39,006 nt of DNA from Planctomycetales bacterium (lineage in GTDB: Bacteria; Planctomycetota; Phycisphaerae; SM23-33). The notes below the pieces were generated by a model, which was not told where the DNA came from, did no database searches, and saw nothing but the letters and a program-made list of their open reading frames with translations. The DNA is taken from NCBI GenBank assembly GCA_030592655.1, contig JAUVIQ010000004.1, positions 1 through 39,006 of the forward strand, read 5' to 3'. This document shows, one piece after another, positions 15,530-23,896 of the stretch. The first letter of the stretch is position 1, and each line of letters begins with the position of its first letter. A program made the position numbers and the translations under genes.

Positions 15530-16513
15530 TTATCCGGTCTCTGCCACGAGGTCGAGGTCTCGCCGCAACGGACCATAACCACCGCCGGAGAGTTCCTTCA
15601 CTTCTGTGTCGAAGAAGGAGCCGATTTCGTCGCGTTCTTCCGGGTTGAGTGTGAAATCGAACGTTTTGAGGCTCTTTTTCAACTGGGAAAGGGAACTGAC
15701 GCCCATTATGGGGCAGGTTATCGCCGGAGACGACCTTATCCATCCGACCGAGACGTCCACCATGGAAACCCCGCGCTCGCGGGCGAAATCCCGCAACTTC
15801 AAGATGCCGTCGCTGTAGTCGCTGAGCCACTTGGCTATGCGCTCGTCGGTCTTCGCGCGGGAATCATCGGGAATCGGCTCGCCCGGTATGTACTTGCCTG
15901 CCAGCAGACCCATAGCGATTGGACGATAGACCATCACTGCTATGTTTTCAGTCTTGGCCATGGGCAGAACCTCTACCTCTACGCCTCGTTCCAGCAGGTT
16001 GTATGGTAGTTGATGGGAAACCATCGGTGCAAGATCGTTCAGGCGGGCGTAGGAATTGGAACACTCCAGAACCCAGGCAGGGTAATTGCTGCATCCGACG
16101 AAGCGGGCTTTGCCGGATTTGACGACCTTGTCCAATGCCTCCATTATCTCGCCGATCCTCATTCCTTTTCGGGGCCAATGGATCAGGTAAAGGTCGAGGT
16201 AGTCGGTCCCCAGGCGGGCGAGACTCTCGTCTATGCTTTCGATGATGGTTTTTGCATCCACGCCCTTATGGACCTTGCCGGAAAGGAATATCTTATCCCG
16301 AAAACCCTTTATCCCTTTGCCGACTATTTCTTCGGTGTTGCCGAATTCCCCGCCGTACATTGCGGCTGTGTCGAAAAAGTTCACACCGGCGTCGAAGGCT
16401 TCATGCATGATCTCTATGGAACGGCTCTCGTCGATGCGTTCCCCGAACATCATGGTTCCGAGGCACATTTCAGAGACTTCCACGTTTGTTTTTCCGAATG
16501 GTACGTATCTCAT
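15530..16513 (-). CDS. Aldo/keto reductase
   Basis: The 327-residue protein is an NADPH-dependent (beta/alpha)8-barrel carbonyl reductase. The catalytic tetrad is visible: Asp and Tyr in FFDTAAMYGG, Lys in IFLSGKVHKG and His in YLDLYLIHWPRKG. Cofactor-binding segments include VGCSNYPAWVLE, VMVYRPIAMGLLAGKY and CPIMGVSSLSQLKKSLKTF. GGGAG lies 5 bases before the ATG. It is the first gene of the minus-strand sugar cassette, with a 126-bp repeat-filled gap before the isomerase gene. It resembles the broad YghZ/potassium-channel-beta group; the substrate cannot be told. Confidence 0.93.
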   Translation of the reverse strand: MRYVPFGKTNVEVSEMCLGTMMFGERIDESRSIEIMHEAFDAGVNFFDTAAMYGGEFGNTEEIVGKGIKGFRDKIFLSGKVHKGVDAKTIIESIDESLARLGTDYLDLYLIHWPRKGMRIGEIMEALDKVVKSGKARFVGCSNYPAWVLECSNSYARLNDLAPMVSHQLPYNLLERGVEVEVLPMAKTENIAVMVYRPIAMGLLAGKYIPGEPIPDDSRAKTDERIAKWLSDYSDGILKLRDFARERGVSMVDVSVGWIRSSPAITCPIMGVSSLSQLKKSLKTFDFTLNPEERDEIGSFFDTEVKELSGGGYGPLRRDLDLVAETG

Positions 16514-16670
16514 GTTTTCTCCCGTCTTTGCTGGAATAACCTAATGGAACGCCAATTCGCCTGAATTACCACGATAAAATCTCAAATCGACCGAATTAAT
16601 TACTTGTACGAATACTGCTACGAAACTTCGGTCGTCGCAGATAAACCGTTTCGCGTATGAGTAATCAGTG

Positions 16671-16767
16671 TAATTGGTGATTCGTAATTCGTAATTGGTA
16701 ATTCGTAATCAGTAACCGGGCATCGGGTATTTTTTTACCAATTACGAATTACCAATTACCAATTACA
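16671..16767. repeat. Inverted stutter repeat upstream of the secretion operon
   Basis: Units of TAATTGGTAATTCG-type repeat from 16671 to 16709 and their inverted copies (TACCAATTACGAATTACCAA and onward) from 16737 to 16767. It ends 6 bases before the -35 box of the operon promoter. The rest of 16514-16670 holds nothing I can assign; it is AT-rich and probably includes the aldo/keto reductase promoter. Confidence 0.88.
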
Positions 16768-16773
16768 GCAGTA

Positions 16774-16803
16774 TTGACGGCTTGCGGGCGAGGAGGTTAT
16801 AAT
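16774..16803 (+). promoter_or_regulatory. Sigma-70 promoter of the type II secretion / type IV pilus operon
   Basis: TTGACG (16774-16779), an 18-bp spacer and a perfect TATAAT (16798-16803). Transcription should start near 16810, about 235 bases before the first ATPase gene. Confidence 0.75.
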
Positions 16804-16817
16804 AACGTGGTGTTGGA

Positions 16818-16995
16818 CCTGAGGCTTTTTTACGTGTGGAAAAGGCTGCGAGCCTTGGAAGCAGAGAAGCAAACGTCCTCATATATTTCATTATCCCGCC
16901 TCAGGTAAGTCCGATATACTTATGTCTCGTTGGAAGCCTCATGGTGTCCGACAGAGGCAACAGGCAAAGCCTCCGATTTTGCGAGAATAAATCGG
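16818..16995 (+). promoter_or_regulatory. Structured 5' leader with alternative stems; candidate riboregulator
   Basis: Starting about 8 bases after the predicted transcript start, CCTGAGGC (16818-16825) can pair with GCCTCAGG (16898-16905), enclosing a hairpin AAGGCT-GCG-AGCCTT (16842-16856). Further on, GAGGC (16954-16958) can pair with GCCTC on either side (16936-16940 or 16969-16973), two mutually exclusive hairpins. CCGATTT (16973-16979) pairs with AAATCGG (16989-16995). The ATPase gene begins at 17045 with GGGAG upstream. The layout suits a cis-acting switch, but I cannot match it to c-di-GMP or any other known class. Confidence 0.45.
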
Positions 16996-17044
16996 TGCGT
17001 AGTTTTGGCGTAAAAGCCCATTCAGGCGTAGAACGGGAGAAGTT

Positions 17045-18742
17045 ATGGCCAAGAAGAAGAAGCGGCTTGGTGAGATACTGGTTGAATGGGGAGTTGTAAC
17101 GACTGCCGGCGTTGACGAAGCGATTGAACACGCCACCAGTGAAGGTGTGCGGATTGGCGAGGCGATGGTATCGCTGGGTCTGGCCGATGAGGAGGACGTA
17201 ACCAAAGCCCTGGCGACGCAGTTCGACATGGAGTACGTTGATCTTGAGCGTCATGCGGTTGTTCCGAGTCTGATGGAGGAAATTTCCCCCGACATTATTC
17301 GCCGACATCTCGTTCTTCCGATAAGTCGTGAGGGTAATCGTCTCAAAGTTATTATTACCGACCCGCTTGATCTGGAAACGCTTGACATGCTCCGGTTCAG
17401 GCTGGACGCGGAGATCGATTGCGCCCTTGCTTCGAGGACCAGGCTTCGGGACTTTATCGAGCGGTTCGTCGGATCGGACATGAGCATTGACGAAGCGGTC
17501 CATCAGTTAGAGCAGGACACGATGTCGGATGTGGAATCCGATGTTGAAATGGACGCCGAGAGCGCTCCGGTAATACGCCTGGTAACGATGCTGATCACCG
17601 AGGCTGTGAATCTGCGCGCCAGCGATATTCACATCGAACCGATGTCCAACCGTATCCGCGTGCGATACCGGATTGACGGTGTCTGCCGGGAGAGGGATAA
17701 CATACCCAAGCGGATGCAGGGACCGGTGATTAACCGCATCAAGATCATGTCCGGGGTTGACCTTGCCGAGAAGCGACTTCCGACCGACGGTCGAATTACG
17801 ATGGTCGTCGCCGGGACGGATATTGATTTTCGTGTCAGTTTCATTCCGGGGTATCACGGTGAAAGCGTGGTTTTGCGTATTCTCAGGCCTGAAAGCGCGC
17901 GTATGGGGATTGAGATATTGGGCTTTGAGGAGGAGGATGCGGCGCGATTTCATCGTATCATCAAGCGTCCCAACGGGATATTCCTCGTTACGGGTCCGAC
18001 CGGTTCGGGTAAGACGACCACGCTGTACGCGGCATTGAACGAGTTAAATCGTCCGGACCGTAAGATTATCACAGCAGAGGACCCGATTGAGTACAACTTT
18101 ACGGGGATTAATCAGTGCCAGGTCAATGAGACGACCGGTTTGACGTTCGCCAAGATACTTCGTTCCATGCTTCGACAGGCTCCGAATATCATTCTTGTTG
18201 GTGAAATTCGTGACCTGGAGGTCGCTGAGGTTGCAATTCAGGCCGCTCTTACCGGACACTTGGTTTTCAGTACACTCCATACCAATGATGCACCCAGCGC
18301 ACTTACCCGTCTTATTGACATTGGGGTAAAACCGTTCCTGGCGGCCAGTTCCATCCAGGCGGTAATGGCCCAGCGATTGGTCCGTGTAATATGCGATGAA
18401 TGCAAGGAAATCGACCCGAGTCCGGATATGAAACTTCTTCGGGTGCTTGGTTTTAGCGAGGAGGAGTTACAGAGCGCAACTATTTATCGTGGCGCGGGTT
18501 GCGCCGCATGTAATGGAGGCGGATATCGAGGAAGACTTGCTATTTTTGAACTGATGGAGATGAATAACGCCTTGGCGGAACTGGCGATAAGACGCGCCCC
18601 GCTGAGCGAGATGAGACGAGAGGCCCGGGCATCGGGAATGATAAGCCTGCTGGAGGATGGGCGAAGGAAGATATCCAGGGGGATAACGACCCCGGAAGAA
18701 CTGGTCAGAATCACACAAGTTTCGGAATTGGTGATGGACTGA
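17045..18742 (+). CDS. GspE/PilB-type assembly ATPase (first copy)
   Basis: This 565-residue hexameric ATPase powers pseudopilus or pilus assembly from the cytoplasmic face. Residues 1-150 are an MshEN (GspE N-terminal) domain (RLGEILVEWGVVTTAGVDEA; IGEAMVSLGLADEEDVTKAL), which in some relatives binds cyclic di-GMP. The core has ASDIHIEPMSNRIRVRYRIDG, Walker A GPTGSGKTTT, the Asp box ITAEDPIEY, Walker B NIILVGEIRDLEVAEVA and the His box TGHLVFSTLHTNDA. A late zinc motif (CDEC and GCAACNGGGYRGR) marks the GspE/PilB group. GGGAG lies upstream of the ATG. It opens the operon, after a structured leader. Confidence 0.95.
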   Translation: MAKKKKRLGEILVEWGVVTTAGVDEAIEHATSEGVRIGEAMVSLGLADEEDVTKALATQFDMEYVDLERHAVVPSLMEEISPDIIRRHLVLPISREGNRLKVIITDPLDLETLDMLRFRLDAEIDCALASRTRLRDFIERFVGSDMSIDEAVHQLEQDTMSDVESDVEMDAESAPVIRLVTMLITEAVNLRASDIHIEPMSNRIRVRYRIDGVCRERDNIPKRMQGPVINRIKIMSGVDLAEKRLPTDGRITMVVAGTDIDFRVSFIPGYHGESVVLRILRPESARMGIEILGFEEEDAARFHRIIKRPNGIFLVTGPTGSGKTTTLYAALNELNRPDRKIITAEDPIEYNFTGINQCQVNETTGLTFAKILRSMLRQAPNIILVGEIRDLEVAEVAIQAALTGHLVFSTLHTNDAPSALTRLIDIGVKPFLAASSIQAVMAQRLVRVICDECKEIDPSPDMKLLRVLGFSEEELQSATIYRGAGCAACNGGGYRGRLAIFELMEMNNALAELAIRRAPLSEMRREARASGMISLLEDGRRKISRGITTPEELVRITQVSELVMD

Positions 18743-18879
18743 CCTTTTCTACCGGTTGTTGTAACCCCTGTATTTATAACGAGAAACCGAAATTGTACAA
18801 AATATCGCCTTTTTATGGACCCTGCGTGGGTCCCAATGGCGAATAATTCAGTGCCGAAGGTCAGAAAAAGGAAAAACCC

Positions 18880-20019
18880 ATGGCTACCTTACATATTGAC
18901 CGGCTTTTAGAGACTTGTATCAAACGCGGTGCCAGCGATTTACATCTGCACGTAGGTCGCGCGCCGACCCTTCGCCTTCATGGTCGCCTCCGTTCGCTGG
19001 AAACGAAGGTTCTGGAACCGGCCGATACCGTAGCGTTGATGAAGGCTATTACTCCCGAACGCGCCCAGCAGGAACTTCAGGAAGAAGGCGGAACTGATTT
19101 CGGTTTCGCCTTTGGTGACGAAGGGAGGTTCCGCGTCAGCGTTTTCCATCAGCGTGGAAATATCTCGCTGGCTCTGCGACTTATTCCCACCAAGTTGTTC
19201 ACGTTCGACGAGATAGGTCTTCCCCCGATCGTCTAGAGTCTCTGTCGTCGTCCCAGGGGTATTTTCCTTGTTACCGGTCCGACCGGGTCGGGTAAAACGA
19301 CCACGATGGCGACGATGATTGACTATATCAACTATAATTTCGACAAGCACATCGTTACCATTGAGGATCCGATTGAATACTACCACCCGCACAAGAAGTC
19401 GATGATTAATCAGCGCGAAGTCGGCGTGGACGTACCGAGTTTTTCCGAGGCCCTCCGTCGAGTGCTGCGAATGGACCCGGATGTAATCCTGGTCGGCGAG
19501 TTGCGCGACCTGGAGACGATGGAATCGGCGCTTCGTGCAGCCGAAACCGGGCACCTGGTATTCGGGACGCTGCACACCACCAGCGCGCAGGGCACTGTAA
19601 CTCGAATTTCAGAGCAGTTCCCCGTCAATCAGCAGAACCAGATCAGGATACAATTGGCATCTACGCTTATTGCCGTTCTTTGCCAGGCGTTGATACCCCG
19701 GATTGACGTTCGCGGGCGAGTGGCTGCTTATGAGTTCATGGTCGTTACCGGTGCGGTGTCCAACCTGATCCGCGAGAACAAGGTTTTCCGTATTCCTTCT
19801 TCCATTCAGACGGGTAAGAAATTCGGGATGCAGTTACTGGATGAGCACCTGTTCCGCCTGGTTTGTGACGAGAAAATTTCCGCCGAGGATGCCGTGGAGC
19901 AGGCACAGAGTCCGGGGCAGTTACAGGATAAGATTGAAGGATTCCGGAAGGGTCAAATTGCCAAGCCTGAAGAACCAATCAATCCCAACGTACAGGCAGA
20001 GACTGTTTTCAGGAGTTAG
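18880..20019 (+). pseudogene. pilT: PilT-type retraction ATPase interrupted by one in-frame TAG codon
   Basis: PilT depolymerises type IV pili. Codons 1-118 and 120-379 lie in the same frame, separated only by TAG at 19234-19236 (codon 119), in IGLPPIV-TAG-SLCRRPRGIF, where relatives have a sense codon, often Glu or Lys. A single G-to-T change from GAG would explain it. The rest is intact: ASDLHLHVGRAPTLRLHGRL, Walker A GPTGSGKTTT (about residues 133-142), VTIEDPIEYYHPHKKSMINQ, PDVILVGELRDLETMESAL, TGHLVFGTLHTTSA and the PilT motif VSNLIRENKVFRIPSSIQTG. AAGGA precedes the ATG. TAG also ends this gene and several neighbours, so general reassignment is unlikely. Choices are a fresh null mutation, a sequencing or assembly error, or readthrough. 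The second part lacks a strong start of its own before Walker A. Confidence 0.9.
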
Positions 20020-20022
20020 TCA

Positions 20023-21783
20023 ATGGTCACGGAATTGATACAACAGGATGTGAACGTTGCCGAGCTTCGAGGCCGGCCTGTCGGCAGGATCATGGTGAAG
20101 ATGGGTAATCTGACCCGCGAGCAGGTGCGCGAGGCTTTGGATATCCAGAAGGAAAAGGGCGGACCCGTCGGGCAGATACTGATTGACCTGGGATACATTG
20201 ACCAAAGCGTTCTGGCTCTCGCTTTGGCTTTCCAGGTCGGGATGGAATTCGTGGACCTGGACAAGTTCGACGTACCGGACGATGTCGTCAAGATGATTTC
20301 CGCCCAGATGGCCAATGCCTATAAGGTGATCCCGCTGGAGTACGATGACGCTGACAAGCGGTTGACGGTGGCGTTGGGTTCTGCCGATAATTTCCGCGCC
20401 ACCGACGACATGCGAACGCTGATGGGTTTTGATGTCGTAGCCAGGATTGCCGATCCCGAGATGCTCGAGCGGGCATTGCACAAATATTATGACGTCGAAC
20501 CTGAATCCATCGGGGAACTGATTAACGAAATTGCCGGTGACGAGCAATTGGCCGCTTTGGAAAATCGCGGAGAAAGCATCGACCTGGAGACCATCAAGGA
20601 AGCAGCCGACTCCAATCCGATCCGCCGATTAGTGAATATGGTGCTGCTCCAGGCAATACGCGACCGCGCCAGTGACATCCATTTCGAGCCGTTCGAGGAC
20701 GAATTCAAGATTCGCTATCGTATCGACGGGTTGCTGTATGAAATGGTCCCTCCGCCCAAGTCGATCTCAATGGCGATCGCCAGTCGAATCAAGGTAATGG
20801 CCGATCTTGACATTGCCGAACGCCGTCTTCCTCAGGACGGACGAATCGAACTTGTTGTCAACGGTCAGCCTGTGGATTTGCGTATCAGCGTCCTTCCGAC
20901 GATGTTCGGCGAGAGCGTCGTGATGCGAGTGCTCGACCGAAGCCAGGTCAACCTCGACCTGGAACAGATCGGTTTCCGCGAGGACGACCTGCGGATTTTC
21001 CGTCAGTTGATACGCCGACCCAACGGAATCTGCATCGTTACAGGTCCGACCGGTTCAGGTAAGACCACTACGCTGTACTCAGGTCTGAACGAATTGAACG
21101 ACGTTGCGGTCAAGATACTCACCACCGAAGACCCCGTCGAATATGACATTGACGGTTTGATTCAGGTGCAGATAAACGACGCCATCGGTTTGACTTTCGC
21201 GCGGTGTCTGAGGCACTTCCTTCGCCAGGACCCCGACATCATCCTGGTCGGCGAGATCCGCGACATTGAAACGGGCGAGATAGCGATTCAGTCGTCGTTG
21301 ACCGGTCATATAGTCTTTACGACGCTGCACACCAACGACGCGCCGTCCGCCATTGCTCGTCTTCTGGATTTGGGTCTGGAACCGTACCTGATTACAGCGA
21401 CGCTGGAGGGAATAGTCGGTCAGCGTCTGGTGCGTCGTATTTGCCCGAGGTGCAGGGAGGAGTTCACCCCCACTGAAGATATGCTTTGGGAACTGCAACT
21501 CCGCCCGGAAAACGTCGAAGGAAGGACATTCTTCCGGGGTAACGGATGCGATTACTGTCGCGGGACCGGTTACAGCGGACGAACGGCTATTTTTGAGATT
21601 ATGCTGATGGACGACGAGATACGCGAGTTGATTGTCGATCGCGCCAGTACCAACGCGCTTCGTGAAGCCGCTTGTCGTCGTGGTATGCGGACGCTGCGCG
21701 AAAGCGGACTATTGGCGATATACGACGGGACTACGACGATTGAGGAAGTTGTTTCCCAGACAATTTATGAGGAAATGGAATAA
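20023..21783 (+). CDS. GspE/PilB-type assembly ATPase (second copy)
   Basis: The 586-residue protein has the same architecture as the first ATPase: MshEN-type N-terminal domain (RGRPVGRIMVKMGNLTREQV; GQILIDLGYIDQSVLALALA), then ASDIHFEPFEDEFKIRYRID, Walker A GPTGSGKTTT, TTEDPVEYDIDG, Walker B DIILVGEIRDIETGEIA, TGHIVFTTLHTNDA and zinc cysteines (CPRC and CDYCRGTGYSGR). It starts three bases after the pilT stop and is followed after 12 bases by gspF, so it is probably the partner of that platform protein. Two assembly ATPases in one operon suggest two motor modes or substrates. Confidence 0.95.
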   Translation: MVTELIQQDVNVAELRGRPVGRIMVKMGNLTREQVREALDIQKEKGGPVGQILIDLGYIDQSVLALALAFQVGMEFVDLDKFDVPDDVVKMISAQMANAYKVIPLEYDDADKRLTVALGSADNFRATDDMRTLMGFDVVARIADPEMLERALHKYYDVEPESIGELINEIAGDEQLAALENRGESIDLETIKEAADSNPIRRLVNMVLLQAIRDRASDIHFEPFEDEFKIRYRIDGLLYEMVPPPKSISMAIASRIKVMADLDIAERRLPQDGRIELVVNGQPVDLRISVLPTMFGESVVMRVLDRSQVNLDLEQIGFREDDLRIFRQLIRRPNGICIVTGPTGSGKTTTLYSGLNELNDVAVKILTTEDPVEYDIDGLIQVQINDAIGLTFARCLRHFLRQDPDIILVGEIRDIETGEIAIQSSLTGHIVFTTLHTNDAPSAIARLLDLGLEPYLITATLEGIVGQRLVRRICPRCREEFTPTEDMLWELQLRPENVEGRTFFRGNGCDYCRGTGYSGRTAIFEIMLMDDEIRELIVDRASTNALREAACRRGMRTLRESGLLAIYDGTTTIEEVVSQTIYEEME

Positions 21784-21795
21784 GGGATACAGGCA

Positions 21796-23046
21796 ATGGC
21801 GACTTATCATTATGAAGCGATGAACAGTGTCGGCCAAGTTGTTAAGGGCGACGTCGATGCCGGTAGTAGTGAGGAAGCGGTCTCCAAAGTCCGTGGGATG
21901 GGGCACTTTCCCACGAAGATCAAGGAGCGTTCGGGTCGGAAAACCGCATCCGCTACCGTTGCCGCCGGACCGGCGGCAACGACCAGACGTCGAACAGCGG
22001 GAAAGGTCTCAAAAAAACTGCTGACGCAGTTCTCCAGGCAACTTTCCACGCTTCAGGACGCCGGACTACCGCTGCTGAGAAGCCTGAGAATCCTCGAAGA
22101 ACAGCAAAAACCGGGCTCGCTCCGTGTAGCCATTCGTCTTGTGGCCGAAGACGTTGAGGGCGGCGCTACGCTGTCTGAGGCAATGGCCAAGCATCCCAAA
22201 GCCTTCGATAAACTCTTTACCAACATGATCGCCGCCGGTGAGGCAGGCGGCGTGCTTGACGTGGTCCTTCGCCGATTGGCCGACTTCATGGAAGCGTCGC
22301 AGAAACTCAAACGAAGGATAATCGGCGCGATGGTCTATCCCGCTGTGGTTATCACTGCCGCTATCGGGATCGTCATGGGGATAATGATATACATCATTCC
22401 AAAGTTCAAGGACATCTTCGACCAGTTCGGAGCCGGCGAACTCCCCGTCGCTACGCTGATGCTTATGAAGACGTCCGATTGGTTCGCGGAAGACTGGGGA
22501 TGGGCGTACGTACTGGCGTTTCCGTTATTTATATTCATTACCTTCAGGCTTCTTCGTATGTCCGACGGTGGACGGTATTTCGTCGATGGGCTGAAACTGA
22601 AGATTCCGGTAATGGGAAAGATATTGGCCAAGACGGCGGTGTCGCGTTTTACCCGAACGCTCGGAACGTTGCTCACTGCCGGTGTGCCGATTCTTGAAGC
22701 CATCAACATCACGCGCGAGACAAGCGGAAACGAGGTCTTCGCCCGGGCGCTGCTGCGGGTCCACGACGGAATCCGCGAGGGCGACGACTTCGCCGCGCCG
22801 TTGAGGCAGGCGAAGATCGTCGAACCGATGGTGGTCAACATGATAGATGTCGGTGAGGAAACGGGCGACCTCGACAAAATGCTCTCCAAGGTCGCCGATA
22901 CATACGACGAAGAGGTTCAGACGTTGGTGGCGGCTATGGTCTCTCTGCTGGAACCGGTGATGGTCATCACGCTCGGCGTGATCGTCGGGTTTATCGTCGT
23001 CGCTATCTTCATGCCGCTACCGAAACTTATCTCATCGGTAAAATAA
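21796..23046 (+). CDS. gspF: GspF/PilC inner-membrane platform protein
   Basis: GspF/PilC sits in the inner membrane at the base of the pseudopilus and couples the ATPase to pilin insertion. The 416-residue product has two GspF domains (about residues 74-195 and 277-400): FSRQLSTLQDAGLPLLRSLR and, in the second, FTRTLGTLLTAGVPILEAIN, each followed by a charged helix and a GEAGG or GEETGDL turn. Membrane helices are predicted near residues 175-200, 225-245 and 380-405. A short N-terminal region (TYHYEAMNSVGQVVKGDVDA) is typical of the family, followed by a Thr/Ala/Arg-rich linker. Confidence 0.95.
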   Translation: MATYHYEAMNSVGQVVKGDVDAGSSEEAVSKVRGMGHFPTKIKERSGRKTASATVAAGPAATTRRRTAGKVSKKLLTQFSRQLSTLQDAGLPLLRSLRILEEQQKPGSLRVAIRLVAEDVEGGATLSEAMAKHPKAFDKLFTNMIAAGEAGGVLDVVLRRLADFMEASQKLKRRIIGAMVYPAVVITAAIGIVMGIMIYIIPKFKDIFDQFGAGELPVATLMLMKTSDWFAEDWGWAYVLAFPLFIFITFRLLRMSDGGRYFVDGLKLKIPVMGKILAKTAVSRFTRTLGTLLTAGVPILEAINITRETSGNEVFARALLRVHDGIREGDDFAAPLRQAKIVEPMVVNMIDVGEETGDLDKMLSKVADTYDEEVQTLVAAMVSLLEPVMVITLGVIVGFIVVAIFMPLPKLISSVK

Positions 23047-23071
23047 AGAAGCAGAAAGGCTGGTCGGAAAA

Positions 23072-23893
23072 ATGATAAGTGGAACAGAAAACCCGAAAAC
23101 AGGGACTAGGGACTTGGGACTTGGGACTTGGAAAAAAAGGAAATCCGCAATCCGCAATCCTAAATCCGCAATCCGCAATCCGCAATCCACAATCGGCTTC
23201 ACGCTGGTCGAACTGCTTGTGGTGATCAGCATAATTTCGCTGCTGGTGGGGATAATGATCCCGTCGGTTTCCCTGGCTATCAGGGAGGCGGCAAATACCC
23301 GCACCGGCGCTCGCGTAGCCGCACTGTCCGGCGCATGCGTTGTGTACCACGATAAAAATGACTACTATCCCGGTCAACTGTATTCCAGCGAATTGGGAAG
23401 CAATAGTGCCGGAAAATTCACAGGAAGCCAGTGGCTTGCAAAATCGCTGTTCTACGACCCGGCGGCCTCGTCGGGGTCGGAGTACCCTAAACCCGAATAC
23501 GCACCGCTGAAGGCTACCGAAGACCTTATCGATCCGATACATAACGACGGGACATTTGACATCGGGACAATTGCCGACCGCAACAAAAGCACCGGAGAAT
23601 TCATGGCAATACTGTATTATCCATCTCGTCCGGGCGTCAGCGGACTGGGGCAGTACAGGATGAGCGACAATTCCGATTACAAGAACAATGGAAACGACAT
23701 CGTGTGGAAAAGTTCCGAGGGTAGCGGCACAGACCAGGCTGCCTTTGAGAACTACATCAAGGACCGGCGGTTCAAGAGCGACGCCAGCACGACGCCGTAC
23801 AGTCCTGAAGCGTTCCTGCTTATCGCTGCCGGAAGGGACCGTATCTACGGCACCAGCGACGATATTCATCATCCCACTTTCAAGAGCAATTGA
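23072..23893 (+). CDS. Pseudopilin 1, GspG-like, with repeat-derived leader
   Basis: A type IV pilin-like N-terminus (G^FTLVELLVVISIISLLVGI) follows a leader of 42 residues; prepilin peptidase would cut after the Gly and methylate the Phe. Leaders are usually 6-20 residues. This one contains DLGLGTWKKRKSAIRNPKSA and more of the same, which is translated intergenic stutter repeat (GGGACTT and ATCCGCA units). After the hydrophobic helix the 273-residue product has a globular domain ending DRIYGTSDDIHHP, an acidic loop that resembles the calcium-binding loop of GspG major pseudopilins. First of seven pseudopilin genes, 25 bp after gspF. Confidence 0.88.
   Translation: MISGTENPKTGTRDLGLGTWKKRKSAIRNPKSAIRNPQSTIGFTLVELLVVISIISLLVGIMIPSVSLAIREAANTRTGARVAALSGACVVYHDKNDYYPGQLYSSELGSNSAGKFTGSQWLAKSLFYDPAASSGSEYPKPEYAPLKATEDLIDPIHNDGTFDIGTIADRNKSTGEFMAILYYPSRPGVSGLGQYRMSDNSDYKNNGNDIVWKSSEGSGTDQAAFENYIKDRRFKSDASTTPYSPEAFLLIAAGRDRIYGTSDDIHHPTFKSN
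23101..23194. repeat. Stutter repeats inside the pseudopilin 1 leader
   Basis: GGGACTT recurs three times near 23109-23130 and ATCCGCA/ATCCGCAATCC recurs from 23142 to 23194. The second set matches the arms of the intergenic repeat at 15431-15525. The reading frame passes through without a stop and ends at the prepilin cleavage site. Confidence 0.9.
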
Positions 23894-23896
23894 GAA

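Noticed and set aside
16921..16995. A c-di-GMP-I (GEMM) riboswitch in the operon leader
   Set aside because: GGCAAAGCCTCCG looks superficially like part of GEMM, but the paired helices and conserved loops do not line up with the known pattern.
16901..17503. Minus-strand 200-codon frame over the operon leader and first ATPase gene
   Set aside because: Shadow of the ATPase gene with no start signal or recognisable motif.
19234..19236. TAG read as an amino acid (code reassignment) in pilT
   Set aside because: TAG terminates pilT itself and at least five other genes in the window, so a genome-wide reassignment is not supported; rare readthrough remains open.
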